In this document: piece by piece, positions 25,419-35,210 of the stretch
Numbering within the stretch: the stretch's first letter is position 1
Layout: every line of letters begins with the position of its first letter
Source of the DNA: an uncultured Clostridia bacterium
GTDB lineage: Bacteria; Bacillota; Clostridia; TANB77; CAG-508
DNA: 42,882 nt
Assembly (NCBI GenBank): GCA_944388745.1
Contig: CALXJZ010000005.1
Span: 1-42,882 of the forward strand
Reading direction: 5' to 3'
Program-made: the position numbers and the translations under genes
The notes under the pieces: model-generated
Database searches by the model: none
What the model was told of the DNA's origin: nothing
What the model saw: only the letters and a program-made list of their open reading frames with translations

Positions 25419-25575
25419 ATTAATTCCCCCATTTTTCTTCTGTTTATTATGGATTTATATTATCACTTTTTTTATATTTAATCAATTGATTTTATATTAC
25501 GTTTGTATTACAAAATTATTACACATATAATTTAGAATAATGGTCATATAGCTATTATGCTAGAATAGCTTACTT

Positions 25576-26940
25576 TTACTTTAATTTTTCTTCTATTAAA
25601 TCAACTATTTCTTTAGCTTTTTTTGTAATATATTCTTGGTCTTCTCCTTCAATCATAACTCTAACTAAAGGTTCTGTTCCTGATGGTCTAATCAAAACTC
25701 TTCCATTTCCAGCAAATTCTTTCTCTAATTTATCAATTGCTTCTTTTATTGTTGCATCTTTTTCATAATCATATTTTTTATTTGCATTTACTTTAGCATT
25801 TATTAGTACTTGTGGATATGGTTTAACCATATTTCCTAATTCTGATGCTTTTTTGTTCTCTTCTAAAATCGCTTGTATTAACATTAGTGAAGTTAAAATA
25901 CCATCTCCTGTTGGGTTATAATCTAATAAGATAACATGGCCAGATTGTTCTCCACCTAGATTGAATCCATCTTTTAGCATTTCTTCTAAAACATATCTAT
26001 CACCGACTTTAGTCTGTAACAATTCTAATCCATTATCCCTTGCATATTTGTTTAATCCTAAATTACTCATAACTGTTGCAACTATAGTATCCTTATTTAA
26101 TTTGCCTTTTTTTCTTAAGCTATTAGAAATAATAGCTAATAGTTTATCTCCATCAATTTCATTTCCATTTTCATCAACAGCTAAACAACGGTCTCCGTCT
26201 CCATCATAGGCAATACCTAAACTTAGTTTGTTATCAACAACAAATTTCTTTAATCCATCTAGATGAGTAGAACCACAATTATCATTAATATTTATTCCAT
26301 CTGGATGATTATTAATAATCTTATATGGTATTCCTAAAACTTTAAACACTTTTTCAGCCACAACAGATGTTGCGCCATTTGCTGTGTCCAGACCTACAAT
26401 GAAATCCTTTTTCATGTTTTGCTCAATTACATCATCAAAATGTTTTCTAAAGAAATATACATATTCATCCATTAAATCAAGAGCATATTCTGAAACTCCT
26501 ATTTTATCATTAACAGCTGTTAATTCTTCTAATTTTCCAGATTCCATAACCTCTTCTATTTCTTCTTCTAAAGAATCCGGTATCTTCATACCTTTATTAC
26601 TAAAATATTTAATTCCATTAAATTCATATGTATTGTGTGATGCTGAAATTACAACACTTGCATCTGCATTTAATTTTCTTGTTAAATACGCTACTGCTGG
26701 TGTTGGTATAACTCCTAGAAGTTTTACATTTGCTCCATAACTTAAAAATCCTGCTACCATAGCACTTTCAATTAGTGTTCCAGATATACGTGTATCCCTA
26801 CCTATTAAAATCGTTGGAGTATGGTCTGTATGTTTTGACAATACATATGCTCCTGCTTTAGCAACTCTATATACTAATTCAGGTGTTAATTCTGTATTTG
26901 CAATTCTTCTAATTCCATCAGTTCCAAAGTATTTTCTCAT
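25576..26940 (-). CDS. glmM: Phosphoglucosamine mutase
   Basis: Interconverts glucosamine 6-phosphate and glucosamine 1-phosphate for UDP-GlcNAc, the precursor of peptidoglycan and, here, probably of capsule sugars. The 454-residue product has the expected length. Motifs are KYFGTDGIRR at the N-terminus, the phosphoserine loop VISASHNTYEFNGIK (Thr in place of the usual Pro after SASHN), the metal loop DGDGDRC and the phosphate-binding RPSGTEPLVRVMIEG near the end. GAAAGGAAGT precedes the ATG. It lies next to the defence cassette and the capsule locus. Confidence 0.95.
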   Translation of the reverse strand: MRKYFGTDGIRRIANTELTPELVYRVAKAGAYVLSKHTDHTPTILIGRDTRISGTLIESAMVAGFLSYGANVKLLGVIPTPAVAYLTRKLNADASVVISASHNTYEFNGIKYFSNKGMKIPDSLEEEIEEVMESGKLEELTAVNDKIGVSEYALDLMDEYVYFFRKHFDDVIEQNMKKDFIVGLDTANGATSVVAEKVFKVLGIPYKIINNHPDGININDNCGSTHLDGLKKFVVDNKLSLGIAYDGDGDRCLAVDENGNEIDGDKLLAIISNSLRKKGKLNKDTIVATVMSNLGLNKYARDNGLELLQTKVGDRYVLEEMLKDGFNLGGEQSGHVILLDYNPTGDGILTSLMLIQAILEENKKASELGNMVKPYPQVLINAKVNANKKYDYEKDATIKEAIDKLEKEFAGNGRVLIRPSGTEPLVRVMIEGEDQEYITKKAKEIVDLIEEKLK

Positions 26941-26969
26941 AATCGTTTACTTCCTTTCACTAAAAATAT

Positions 26970-27728
26970 CTATACAAAAAATCTTTCTTTCTGATTTTTT
27001 ACTTGACTTAATATCTTATTAGGTTGATATTCAATAATATTTAATATACTGGTATTTATAACATAAATTTCGTTTGACTTACTTAACATCTTTATTTGTT
27101 TATCATAAAGTTTTGAATGGCTAAGTCTTAAAAAGTCATCTATTTTAGGTATCTCATATTTTCCATTTAAAATATAATTGAATTTTTTCAAATGATGTAT
27201 TGCTATGCTTATTAGAATAGGATAATTATATTGAGTTAAATCATCATAATCACTTTCTTTTGATGAAATATTTTTGTATTTTGCTATATCTTTCAACATT
27301 ACTTTTCTATCTTTAAATGTATTATCAGGCATTTTATTTAAATGTTTGAAAGATTGCAGCATTGGATAATTAATATATAATTTTCCCTTATCTGTTGAAT
27401 CGTTAAAATTTTCTAACATCATTTTAATCTTTTTGAATTTTACATTATCATGATGTGGATCTAAATCAAATATTAAAAATATATCACTATACGGTTTACT
27501 CAGTATCTCACGTTTTTCATAATCTGTTTCATTTTCTTTTAAAGCCAATCTAATATCTAAATCTTCATCTATTTTATCATTTACAAATAATTTTGATACT
27601 AATGTATGAATTGTAGTTTTATATGAATATATATTATATTTTTTGTTCTTATAACAAATATTATAGATATTATTTATAAAATTAACTTCATCTACTAGAC
27701 CTTCTGTAATAAATAATATGTTACTCAT
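26970..27728 (-). CDS. TOPRIM/RloB-like putative nuclease, second gene of a defence-type pair
   Basis: The product is 252 residues from the start I chose (ATG 27728, MSNILFITEG), where GAAGGAG lies 6 bases upstream; the longer frame's start is inside the ATPase gene. It opens with a beta strand and ITEGLVDEVNF (acidic Glu), then FLIFDLDPHHD (Asp-x-Asp) and LYINYPMLQSFKH. This order (E-G, D-x-D, N-P-x-x-x) is that of TOPRIM-like RloB/AbiLii/DUF4435 proteins. Its ATG overlaps the ATPase stop by 8 bases. By analogy with RloAB, AbiL or PARIS it would be a nuclease effector held in check by the ATPase. I cannot assign it to one named system. Confidence 0.65.
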   Translation of the reverse strand: MSNILFITEGLVDEVNFINNIYNICYKNKKYNIYSYKTTIHTLVSKLFVNDKIDEDLDIRLALKENETDYEKREILSKPYSDIFLIFDLDPHHDNVKFKKIKMMLENFNDSTDKGKLYINYPMLQSFKHLNKMPDNTFKDRKVMLKDIAKYKNISSKESDYDDLTQYNYPILISIAIHHLKKFNYILNGKYEIPKIDDFLRLSHSKLYDKQIKMLSKSNEIYVINTSILNIIEYQPNKILSQVKNQKERFFV

Positions 27729-28833
27729 CAAATTCTCCTTCTCTAAGCATTTTTTCAATATTGTGTCCTTCTCTTAATTCTCTGTCTGTACTATCTGCAA
27801 AACTTTTTAATTGTCCATCTTTTAATATAAAGTAACAATCTGGTCTTAGTAAATTGTTATTTGCCAAATACGTATTATGAGATGTTAACATTGCTTGCAT
27901 ATCTTCATATTGCAAAATAAGCTCTATAATATTTTTTGATAACTCAAAATGGTAAAAAGCATCAAATTCATCCACAAATAAAAATGAAATATTATTAAAA
28001 TTTTTATACCAATAAAAGAATAACTGCAAAGATATAGTACCTGATGATGCAATTTTATCAAACATTAATTGCCTATATTTATGTTTTTCTAATAAAATAT
28101 TATTATTTCCAACTTGAATATTATCTAATTTTAAATTCAAACTTGCAGTTTCTTTTAAAAATTGTTCAAATTCTTCGATTAAATTATTTTTTACAATCCA
28201 GTCATTCAATCCTACAATTTCATTTGTCATTCCAATAAAAGAATTACTACCTAAAGATCTAAACCATAACATATGTGATACAAAATCTAATAATAACTTT
28301 ATAGTTGATTCCTCTTTTTGTATTGTATTATTTGCTATAAATCTTAAAATAGCAAAATTAATATTATCTTTATCTAAATTTAATGTCTCAGCACCAATTA
28401 GTGCTAAATTATCAAATTTGCCCTCCTTAGTTTCAAAATTAAAACTATAAATCAATTTATTATCAATAAATAACTCCTCATATGTCAATATTTTAGGTTC
28501 AGATTTTCTATAATTATATTTCACAATTTCATTTCCAAATTTAAACTCATAATTAAATTCTGCATATGATAAATTGCTATCAGCGTTTAAAAAACTATTT
28601 TTATCATATAATCTCTGGTCCGCATATAAATCTGTTAGAGTTATTACAATATCAAATAAAGCGAAACCCAAATTACTTTTACCACAACCATTATGTCCAA
28701 AAACAATGCTCTTACTAATTATTCCATTTTTTGTTGCTCTTTTATTAAATCCATAATTATGTCTATCTTCAAAATCAATCAATAACTTATCTTTAAAATT
28801 TCTAAAATTCGTTACTGAAAATTTAGTTAACAT
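27721..28833 (-). CDS. AAA ATPase (AAA15/RloA-like), first gene of a defence-type pair
   Basis: The 370-residue ABC-like ATPase of the OLD/RloA/AbiL type starts with LTKFSVTNFRNFKD, has Walker A VFGHNGCGKSNLG (about residue 45) and, near the C-terminus, Walker B with the switch FLFVDEFDAFYH, then MLTSHNTYL and YFILKDG. The start is the ATG at 28833 behind AAGGAGTGAT; the longer frame's ATG overlaps the promoter's -10 region. The partner with a TOPRIM-like fold overlaps its end. A dedicated promoter with an operator-like palindrome precedes it. Such pairs sense phage proteins and cause abortive infection; that role here is inference. Confidence 0.8.
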   Translation of the reverse strand: MLTKFSVTNFRNFKDKLLIDFEDRHNYGFNKRATKNGIISKSIVFGHNGCGKSNLGFALFDIVITLTDLYADQRLYDKNSFLNADSNLSYAEFNYEFKFGNEIVKYNYRKSEPKILTYEELFIDNKLIYSFNFETKEGKFDNLALIGAETLNLDKDNINFAILRFIANNTIQKEESTIKLLLDFVSHMLWFRSLGSNSFIGMTNEIVGLNDWIVKNNLIEEFEQFLKETASLNLKLDNIQVGNNNILLEKHKYRQLMFDKIASSGTISLQLFFYWYKNFNNISFLFVDEFDAFYHFELSKNIIELILQYEDMQAMLTSHNTYLANNNLLRPDCYFILKDGQLKSFADSTDRELREGHNIEKMLREGEFDE

Positions 28834-28854
28834 ATAATCACTCCTTATATGCAT

Positions 28855-28906
28855 ATTATACATCTCCTCTATAATAAAGTCAATAATTGCCGTAATTTTT
28901 TTACGG
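28855..28906 (-). promoter_or_regulatory. Promoter and operator-like palindrome of the ATPase/TOPRIM pair
   Basis: TTGACT (28878-28883), 17-base spacer, TATAAT (28855-28860). CCGTAA-TTTTT-TTACGG (28890-28906) lies just upstream of the -35. Confidence 0.75.
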
Positions 28907-28946
28907 TATATAAGAATATTATTTACTTTATTATAGATTTTATGTA

Positions 28947-29729
28947 TTATTTTTTAAAATTCATAATGATTTTTTCTTTTAAAGATAATTCCACAGGTAT
29001 AGGCTCATCTATATTTATTCTTTTATTTTTTAACACTAATGCTGGATTCGTATTTGTCAATTCTTCTAATTTTTCTTCACCAATTAAATCATTTAATATT
29101 GATAATATCTCTGGTATTCTAGGATAAATAGTGTTTTGTCTATGCACATCTGAACCTAAAAAATGTATCATTCTGTTTTCAAAAAACTTTTTCACAATTA
29201 TTTTTGCTTTTTCTCCATATTGTCCTATAATACTACCATAATTTGCTTGCATTAATACACCTTTTTGAATTAAGTCATATATTAATTCTGGGTCTTTTTG
29301 TACAAATGAATATCTCTCTGGATGTGCTAATACTGGTACTAATTTACATTGTAACATTTGATATACTAAATCATACAAATTCATAGGTTCTGCATTTAAT
29401 GGCATTTCAAATAATACATAACTTGTATCATTAATTGTTGATGCCTTTCCATTCTCTAATAAGTTTATGATATTTTCTGATAAATATATCTCATTTCCTA
29501 AATATAGCCTTATATCTATATTTTTAGCTTGTAGATTTTCATATATTGCATTAACCCATACTTCCCTTTCAGGTGTATCTGTTTCATAATAATTTTCCAT
29601 ATAATGTGAGGTTGAAATAATTGCATCAAACCCCACATTTTTTGCTTCTTTAATTAAATTAAATGTTTCTTCAATACTTCTTGATCCATCATCAATATTT
29701 GGTAATATATGTGAATGAAAGTCTATCAT
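28947..29729 (-). CDS. Capsule tyrosine-protein phosphatase, CpsB/YwqE (PHP) family
   Basis: Manganese-dependent phosphatase that removes phosphate from the CpsD-type kinase and tunes polysaccharide length. The 260-residue product has the PHP metal motifs MIDFHSHILPNIDDGS at the N-terminus, ISTSHYMENYY, LAHPERYS and FLGSDVHRQNT. It is encoded directly downstream of the kinase. It lies at the 3' end of the CpsC-CpsD-CpsB unit, next to the defence cassette. AAAAGGAG precedes the ATG. Confidence 0.92.
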   Translation of the reverse strand: MIDFHSHILPNIDDGSRSIEETFNLIKEAKNVGFDAIISTSHYMENYYETDTPEREVWVNAIYENLQAKNIDIRLYLGNEIYLSENIINLLENGKASTINDTSYVLFEMPLNAEPMNLYDLVYQMLQCKLVPVLAHPERYSFVQKDPELIYDLIQKGVLMQANYGSIIGQYGEKAKIIVKKFFENRMIHFLGSDVHRQNTIYPRIPEILSILNDLIGEEKLEELTNTNPALVLKNKRINIDEPIPVELSLKEKIIMNFKK

Positions 29730-29798
29730 CTTGCTTCTTCTCCTTTTGTTTATTATATATTGTTTTCTCTTTGTATTTTTATTTCTATATAAATTATT

Positions 29799-30818
29799 TT
29801 ATTGGTTATTTAAGTTTCTTTTTTCGTTATCTATATATTCATTAATTTGTTTTAATATTTCATTAGTCTTTTCAAATGATACTTCTTTAGAATTATGTAC
29901 TTCTATTCTTCTCTCTAAATCATCTTTTTCGACATTTTTGCCATGTAATATTTGATTATTTGTTGTAGGCTGTTGTTTATTTATATTAGAATTATTATCA
30001 TATTTTCTATTTTCTACATTCATATTATTATTTTTACGATTTCTTTTTTCATAATTATTAAAATCAGATGACAAATTCTTTTTCATTGCCTTTCTCATAT
30101 CACTTCTAGCCTTTGACATTTCTGTTGAACCATAGTAATATGATTGTTCATATTTTTTAGCAGCTATTGGCACTTTATTAACTACCACTCCTGCAATTTT
30201 TCCACCTACATTTTGTATATTTTGAATAGCTCTTCTTAGATTGTCTTTCTTAGTTTGCTTGCTTGCTGTAACTATAATTGTTGAATCAACTAATCTTGTT
30301 AAAATTAAAGAATCTGTTACTAATTCATTTGGTGTTCCATCAATTATTACTATATCACATAAATCTTTCAATTGTTCTAATAAATCTACCATTTGTGGTG
30401 AAATTAATAATTCTGATGGGTTTGGTGGAATATTTCCTGCTGGCATAACAAATAGATTATCAACTTCTGTATCTTGAACATAGTCAGCAATATCTGTTAT
30501 ATCTCTTTCTTCATCATCTATATCAATTCCTGACAGATAATTTGAAAGTCCTGGTATTGGTGATATACCAAAAATATTATATTGTCTACCTTTTCTCATA
30601 TCTGCATCAATTAACACCACTTTTTTTCCTGCTTGTGCAAAAGTAACTGCTAAATTTGATGCAACCCAACTTTTTCCTTCACCTGGAAAAGTTGATGTGA
30701 CTAAAATAGTTTTTAGCTTTCCTTTTGTATTCATAAATTGTATGTTTGTTCTTAATGTTCTAAATACTTCTGAAATAGGAGATTTTGGATCTAATTCTGC
30801 TATTAATTCCTTTTTCAT
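29799..30818 (-). CDS. Capsule BY-kinase, CpsD/CapB family
   Basis: Bacterial tyrosine kinase (cytosolic ATPase half) working with the membrane protein encoded upstream. The 339-residue product shows ISEVFRTLRTNIQF, Walker A TSTFPGEGKSWVASNLA, Walker A' VLIDADMRKG and Walker B IVIIDGTPN. The expected C-terminal Tyr cluster is only partly present (EQSYYYGS near residue 225), and the tail is a long Asn-rich extension of about 100 residues with scattered Tyr. Its start overlaps the CpsC stop by one base (TAATG). Confidence 0.9.
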   Translation of the reverse strand: MKKELIAELDPKSPISEVFRTLRTNIQFMNTKGKLKTILVTSTFPGEGKSWVASNLAVTFAQAGKKVVLIDADMRKGRQYNIFGISPIPGLSNYLSGIDIDDEERDITDIADYVQDTEVDNLFVMPAGNIPPNPSELLISPQMVDLLEQLKDLCDIVIIDGTPNELVTDSLILTRLVDSTIIVTASKQTKKDNLRRAIQNIQNVGGKIAGVVVNKVPIAAKKYEQSYYYGSTEMSKARSDMRKAMKKNLSSDFNNYEKRNRKNNNMNVENRKYDNNSNINKQQPTTNNQILHGKNVEKDDLERRIEVHNSKEVSFEKTNEILKQINEYIDNEKRNLNNQ

Positions 30819-31543
30819 TATTTTCTTCCTCCTTTTTTCTTTTTCTTTTGCATATCTGCACCATAGATTGGTATAGATGCCAATACTGGTAATTTATATA
30901 ATCTTTCTATATCATCTGCTGTCTTTATAGTTGTATCTAACATATTAGCAATTAATACATATATTACAGCTACTACTACACCTATAAAAGCAAAAATTAT
31001 AACATCTTTCGTATGATTTACATTAGATGGTCCTGTTGGTGTCTCTGCTTCGTCAACAATATGTACGTTGTTTATGTTATATATTTCAGCTACTTTATCT
31101 GAAAACACTTTTGCTATCTCATTTGCTATATCTGTTGCATATTGTGGATTTTCATTTGTTACTGCTATCTCTAAAACTTCTGTATCTTCTACTGAACTTA
31201 CAGTCACATTATTTTTTAGATTCTCCCATGAAATATCAATACCAAGATTTGATATAACTTGTCCTAATACATCTTTACTTCTAACTAATACACTATATGT
31301 AGATACTAAATTTGAGTTTAATGTTATATCTGTTGTTGTTATTGAATTTGTTGTATTTGTTGTTCCTTGATTTTCTCTATTTGCTGTTGCTAATACTAAT
31401 GTTGTTGATGATGTATATACTGGCGTTACAAACCCCATTGTATATATTATTCCTATTACTGCAAATATTAATACTATTAATATTATCTGTACCTTTTTAC
31501 TCCAAAATATTTCAAACAACTCTTTTAAATCTAATTCTTCCAT
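30818..31543 (-). CDS. Polysaccharide co-polymerase, Wzz/CpsC type
   Basis: Membrane adaptor that activates the tyrosine kinase and sets polysaccharide chain length. The 241-residue product has two membrane helices (about residues 17-40 and 178-198) flanking an extracytoplasmic domain, preceded by LDLKELFEIFWSKK. The second helix is preceded by the Pro-rich EAETPTGPSN, as in the family. It is the first gene of the CpsC-D-B group, with its own promoter and a strong GAGGAGGAAG ribosome site. Confidence 0.9.
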   Translation of the reverse strand: MEELDLKELFEIFWSKKVQIILIVLIFAVIGIIYTMGFVTPVYTSSTTLVLATANRENQGTTNTTNSITTTDITLNSNLVSTYSVLVRSKDVLGQVISNLGIDISWENLKNNVTVSSVEDTEVLEIAVTNENPQYATDIANEIAKVFSDKVAEIYNINNVHIVDEAETPTGPSNVNHTKDVIIFAFIGVVVAVIYVLIANMLDTTIKTADDIERLYKLPVLASIPIYGADMQKKKKKGGRK

Positions 31544-31586
31544 ACTTCCTCCTCTTTTTTCTCTTTTCTTTTGATTTTACTTTTAT

Positions 31587-31615
31587 AGTATACATTTTAA
31601 TTAACAATTTTGCAA
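31587..31615 (-). promoter_or_regulatory. Promoter of the CpsC-CpsD-CpsB group
   Basis: TTGCAA (31610-31615), 17-base spacer, TATACT (31587-31592), about 45 bases before the CpsC ATG. Confidence 0.65.
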
Positions 31616-31620
31616 GCATT

Positions 31621-32724
31621 TCATAAATTTAAATTTTTATTTTTTTCTTTAATTATTTCTACCACTTTTTTTCTAATCCATTCAATTACTATACATACTA
31701 TAAATATAGCTAACACACTTCCTATAACAATAAATATTCCATATGGATTATGATAACAAATTTCTGTATGCAATATTTTGTCATATAAAACTGTCTTTAA
31801 CTGTGGTTGCTCATGAATAAGGTATACAGCAAAAGTTAGTGGCGCTAAAAATGTAACTATTTTTGTTAGTTTTATATTTTTTAAATTTAAATCTTTTAAA
31901 CATAAAAATAATGCTAATGATTGTATTAAAACAATTATATTATTATATTGTAAAAATTTAGTTGCAAAACTTGTTCTTCCTATATATTTGCATAACATAT
32001 CTGATGTTAACATTTCTAGTGTTATAAGTGATGCACATAAAATGAAAATAATAAAATACTTTTTCGAAGATATTTTTAATGGACTTCCATATAATCTAAT
32101 ATATGCAGATATTAAATACAAGCATACAAACCAAATAATACCATATCCTCCTGAAGCATCCAATGTATATTCACTAGGTAAAATACTAATTATACTAAAT
32201 CCTACTATTAAAATTAATAATAACTTTTGAAATTCTTTTTTCTCTAAAACATTTATTAACTTATTTAAAAATGGACTTAATATATACATCATTAAATATA
32301 CGTTTACAAACCAATATTGTTTTGTAATTATTGGTAATGCACTTTTTATAGCATCTTTTATCTCAAATTCTTTTAAGCCTACAACTACAATTAAAAAATA
32401 TATACTTATTGAATAGAAGATAGTTTCTCCCCATAATTGTAATACTTTTTTCCACTTAAATTTAGTATTTACTAAAAAATATCCACTTATCAAAACATAA
32501 CAATTAACAGCAATTATTGATATTGCTTCAAAAAAATAGTATAAAATATAATAAAATGTGCTATTATTTGTTTCTCCTAGTAATGAACCCTTGCCTAAAT
32601 AGTGTAATACTAATATCATTATCATTGATATTATTCTTAATATATCCAATCCTATATTTCTTTTTTTTTCTTTAATATCATTATGAACTATTTCTTTTTC
32701 TGCTATTTCTTCTACCTCACTCAA
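31621..32724 (-). CDS. Acyltransferase 3 family membrane protein
   Basis: The 367-residue integral membrane protein has about ten hydrophobic helices and the family's N-terminal signature NIGLDILRIISMIMILVLHY, with the His expected to act in acyl transfer, plus ISPFLNKLI and a late VYLIHEQP. Such enzymes O-acetylate or otherwise acylate surface polysaccharides. Translation starts at a TTG behind AAAGGGGGAA. The gene lies between CpsC and the flippase on the same strand, so modification of the polymer made here is likely. Confidence 0.88.
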   Translation of the reverse strand: MSEVEEIAEKEIVHNDIKEKKRNIGLDILRIISMIMILVLHYLGKGSLLGETNNSTFYYILYYFFEAISIIAVNCYVLISGYFLVNTKFKWKKVLQLWGETIFYSISIYFLIVVVGLKEFEIKDAIKSALPIITKQYWFVNVYLMMYILSPFLNKLINVLEKKEFQKLLLILIVGFSIISILPSEYTLDASGGYGIIWFVCLYLISAYIRLYGSPLKISSKKYFIIFILCASLITLEMLTSDMLCKYIGRTSFATKFLQYNNIIVLIQSLALFLCLKDLNLKNIKLTKIVTFLAPLTFAVYLIHEQPQLKTVLYDKILHTEICYHNPYGIFIVIGSVLAIFIVCIVIEWIRKKVVEIIKEKNKNLNL

Positions 32725-32745
32725 CTTTTTTCCCCCTTTTACTTG

Positions 32746-34269
32746 TTAATTTGCTTTTTTCAATATCTTATTTTTTATTAAGTTAAAAAAATATTTGAAT
32801 TCATCTGTTCTAAATGTAAAAATAATAAATATAATATTAGGTATAATGGCTGTACTTATACATTGTAAAATAAATCCTATTATTCCTGTTTGTGTTATAA
32901 AATTGTTACATCCAAAAGTAATAATTAATGCAATTATGTCAATAGAAATATATTTAAAAAGCATTTGAAAGTATTCTTTCCATTTTCTTTTAAATCCATA
33001 TTTATATACTACATATGATTCTACTGAAAGACACACAAATGTCATAGATACAAATGTACCTATAAAGATTCCTATAATTCCAAATTTATATGCACATATT
33101 ACTGAAACTACTAAATTTATTACTCCTTCAAAAATTGGTTTATATCTGTCATACCAAAATAATCCCATTGCATCCTTATAAGCTAACACAGTTTGTCTCA
33201 TTCCATCAACAAAAAATACTAACACTATCATTCCAACTACTAAGATGGGAAATGTAAGTGATTCACCTACCCAAATAGTGATAAAAGGGTTTAATAAACC
33301 AATCAAACAAATTGCACAAAATCCTACTATCCAAAAATTTGCAAAAAATATTTTTTTAAAAATATTATATGTATGTTCTTTATTATCTTCTACTGTGAGA
33401 TTACCAATTGATGCTGTTATAGATTGAAATATTTGTGACACAAATGTCTTTACAGTATTAATAATTAATAAATAATTTGAATATATACCAACATATTCAA
33501 TGCCAATCATTACAGACATTATTATATTATCTGTCCCACTAACTACAACTCCACCTATTTTATGGAATATCATAGCAAATACATTCTTTTTAAGTTCTTT
33601 TTTCTCTTCTTTTTCTAATTCATATCCTTTTGTTTCTTTAATAAATGAATACTTTTTTTCTGCTACTTTAGATAAATATATATTTGTCATTATAGAGCCA
33701 AATATTTGTATTATTAAATATATTATAAAATTATGTGTTATAATTAAGGCTATTGCCATTAATATATTTGCTATAATAGTAGCTATTTGTTTTCTTATTG
33801 TTACAATATAATTTTTTTGATCAGCTGTTATTATAGAAATTTTGTAAATACATAAATATGATACTACTGTATTTAATAAATATAAGAAAAATATAAAATT
33901 TAAATGGCTAATATTTTCTGGTACTTCTTTTATTAAATATTGTACAAATGGCATTATACATAGTCCTGTTAATAATATTATACCTGCAATACAGTAATAA
34001 ACTTTTTTATATGTATTCATCAACTGTTTCATTTTTGTTCTATCATTTTTTGCTAATGGTTTATACATACTATATACCAAAACTGTTCCAATTCCCATAT
34101 CTGCTAAAGATAATATCGTTAGAATATTAGAAAAAAGACCACTAACTCCTAAATATGATTCTCCTAGTATTTTTATAAAAATAGTTCTACTTATAAAAGA
34201 TATAATAATCATTAGTACTTGTGATATCATATTGTATTTTACATTTTTGATTGAATTTTCTAAACGCAC
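32746..34269 (-). CDS. Polysaccharide flippase, Wzx/PST family
   Basis: The 507-residue membrane protein with about 12-14 helices starts MRLENSIKNVKYNMISQVLMIIISFISRTIFI and continues with GESYLGVSGLFSNILTILSLADMGIG, typical of Wzx-like exporters that flip lipid-linked repeat units. A longer frame begins at TTG 34278, but that codon directly abuts AAAGG. GTG 34269 has AAGG at 9 bases and is the better start. It follows the HtrL-like gene closely. Confidence 0.85.
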   Translation of the reverse strand: MRLENSIKNVKYNMISQVLMIIISFISRTIFIKILGESYLGVSGLFSNILTILSLADMGIGTVLVYSMYKPLAKNDRTKMKQLMNTYKKVYYCIAGIILLTGLCIMPFVQYLIKEVPENISHLNFIFFLYLLNTVVSYLCIYKISIITADQKNYIVTIRKQIATIIANILMAIALIITHNFIIYLIIQIFGSIMTNIYLSKVAEKKYSFIKETKGYELEKEEKKELKKNVFAMIFHKIGGVVVSGTDNIIMSVMIGIEYVGIYSNYLLIINTVKTFVSQIFQSITASIGNLTVEDNKEHTYNIFKKIFFANFWIVGFCAICLIGLLNPFITIWVGESLTFPILVVGMIVLVFFVDGMRQTVLAYKDAMGLFWYDRYKPIFEGVINLVVSVICAYKFGIIGIFIGTFVSMTFVCLSVESYVVYKYGFKRKWKEYFQMLFKYISIDIIALIITFGCNNFITQTGIIGFILQCISTAIIPNIIFIIFTFRTDEFKYFFNLIKNKILKKAN

Positions 34270-34274
34270 TCTTA

Positions 34275-35198
34275 TCAACCTTTCATTTCTTCATTTTTTA
34301 GTATTTTATACCACTTATATAAATATTTTATAATCTTTTTCTTATAATAAAATCTACTTTTTTTATTTTCCATAAATCCTACTTTTTTATGTTCATTTGG
34401 TTCTTTAACGGAAAATTTCACATTGCTAAAATCTTGTATTGTTGAGAACCATTTTGTAGAATGTAGTTCAAATAGTTCGGGCTTTTGATAATATGACATT
34501 AATAGAATCGTTTGATCATCATCTATAAGTCCACATTTATTTAAACATAACATATTTTCTCTTACTAGATTCCATAACTCATTCCATAAATTATCTGGTG
34601 CAACTATCACCCCTCCTATAATATAAGAATTCATTCTTCTACAAATTTCAAATATAGGTAAATCATCAAATTCATTAATTTGAAATAGGTGTATCTTTTC
34701 TGAAAAATTATATTTCCATTCAAAATCAAATTCTTCTGGTTTTTTATAATATGCTCCTCCATGATTATATCCAAAATCTATCCAAGCAATCATCCCTTTT
34801 GCATACCCATTTTTTACAGCATCTTGTACACACCATTCTTTTAATAACATGATATAATCATAATCTGTATTCCATACTTCTGGATTGTTTTGTGATAAAC
34901 GAAATTCTCTAGATATTTTATTTTTTGCTATTTTATCCATACTTTTATATAATTCTTCATCAATTTTTCTAAAATCATCTATTATAATTATTTCAGTATT
35001 TTTCCTATTAAACTCTTTTCTTATATTTTTTATATCTTCATAAAATTCCTGTGTTGTATAAACTACCATATCATTTTTTATTCTAGCCCAAAATTTAAAA
35101 TTTTCTAAATATTTATTATTAGAACGCTCAAATCCTTTCCATTCTTCTCTATTAATAGATAAAAATGCAGTTACAATTGTTATTTTATTTTCAAACAT
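34275..35198 (-). CDS. HtrL/YibB-family putative glycosyltransferase
   Basis: The 307-residue soluble protein has TIVTAFLSINREEWKGFERSNNKYLENF at the N-terminus, MIAWIDFGYNHGG in the centre, IIGGVIVAPDNLWNELW and LIDDDQTILL, as in the HtrL/WlaTC family often encoded in surface-polysaccharide loci. The IDFG and DDDQ segments could hold metal and nucleotide-sugar. The sugar moved is unknown. AAGGAGAG precedes the ATG, and the next gene starts next to its stop. Confidence 0.8.
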   Translation of the reverse strand: MFENKITIVTAFLSINREEWKGFERSNNKYLENFKFWARIKNDMVVYTTQEFYEDIKNIRKEFNRKNTEIIIIDDFRKIDEELYKSMDKIAKNKISREFRLSQNNPEVWNTDYDYIMLLKEWCVQDAVKNGYAKGMIAWIDFGYNHGGAYYKKPEEFDFEWKYNFSEKIHLFQINEFDDLPIFEICRRMNSYIIGGVIVAPDNLWNELWNLVRENMLCLNKCGLIDDDQTILLMSYYQKPELFELHSTKWFSTIQDFSNVKFSVKEPNEHKKVGFMENKKSRFYYKKKIIKYLYKWYKILKNEEMKG

Positions 35199-35210
35199 AA
35201 AAAACTCTCC

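Noticed and set aside
25550..25570. AGCTATT / AATAGCT hairpin after glmM as a terminator
   Set aside because: The stem is only 7 bases and no T-tract follows on the minus strand.
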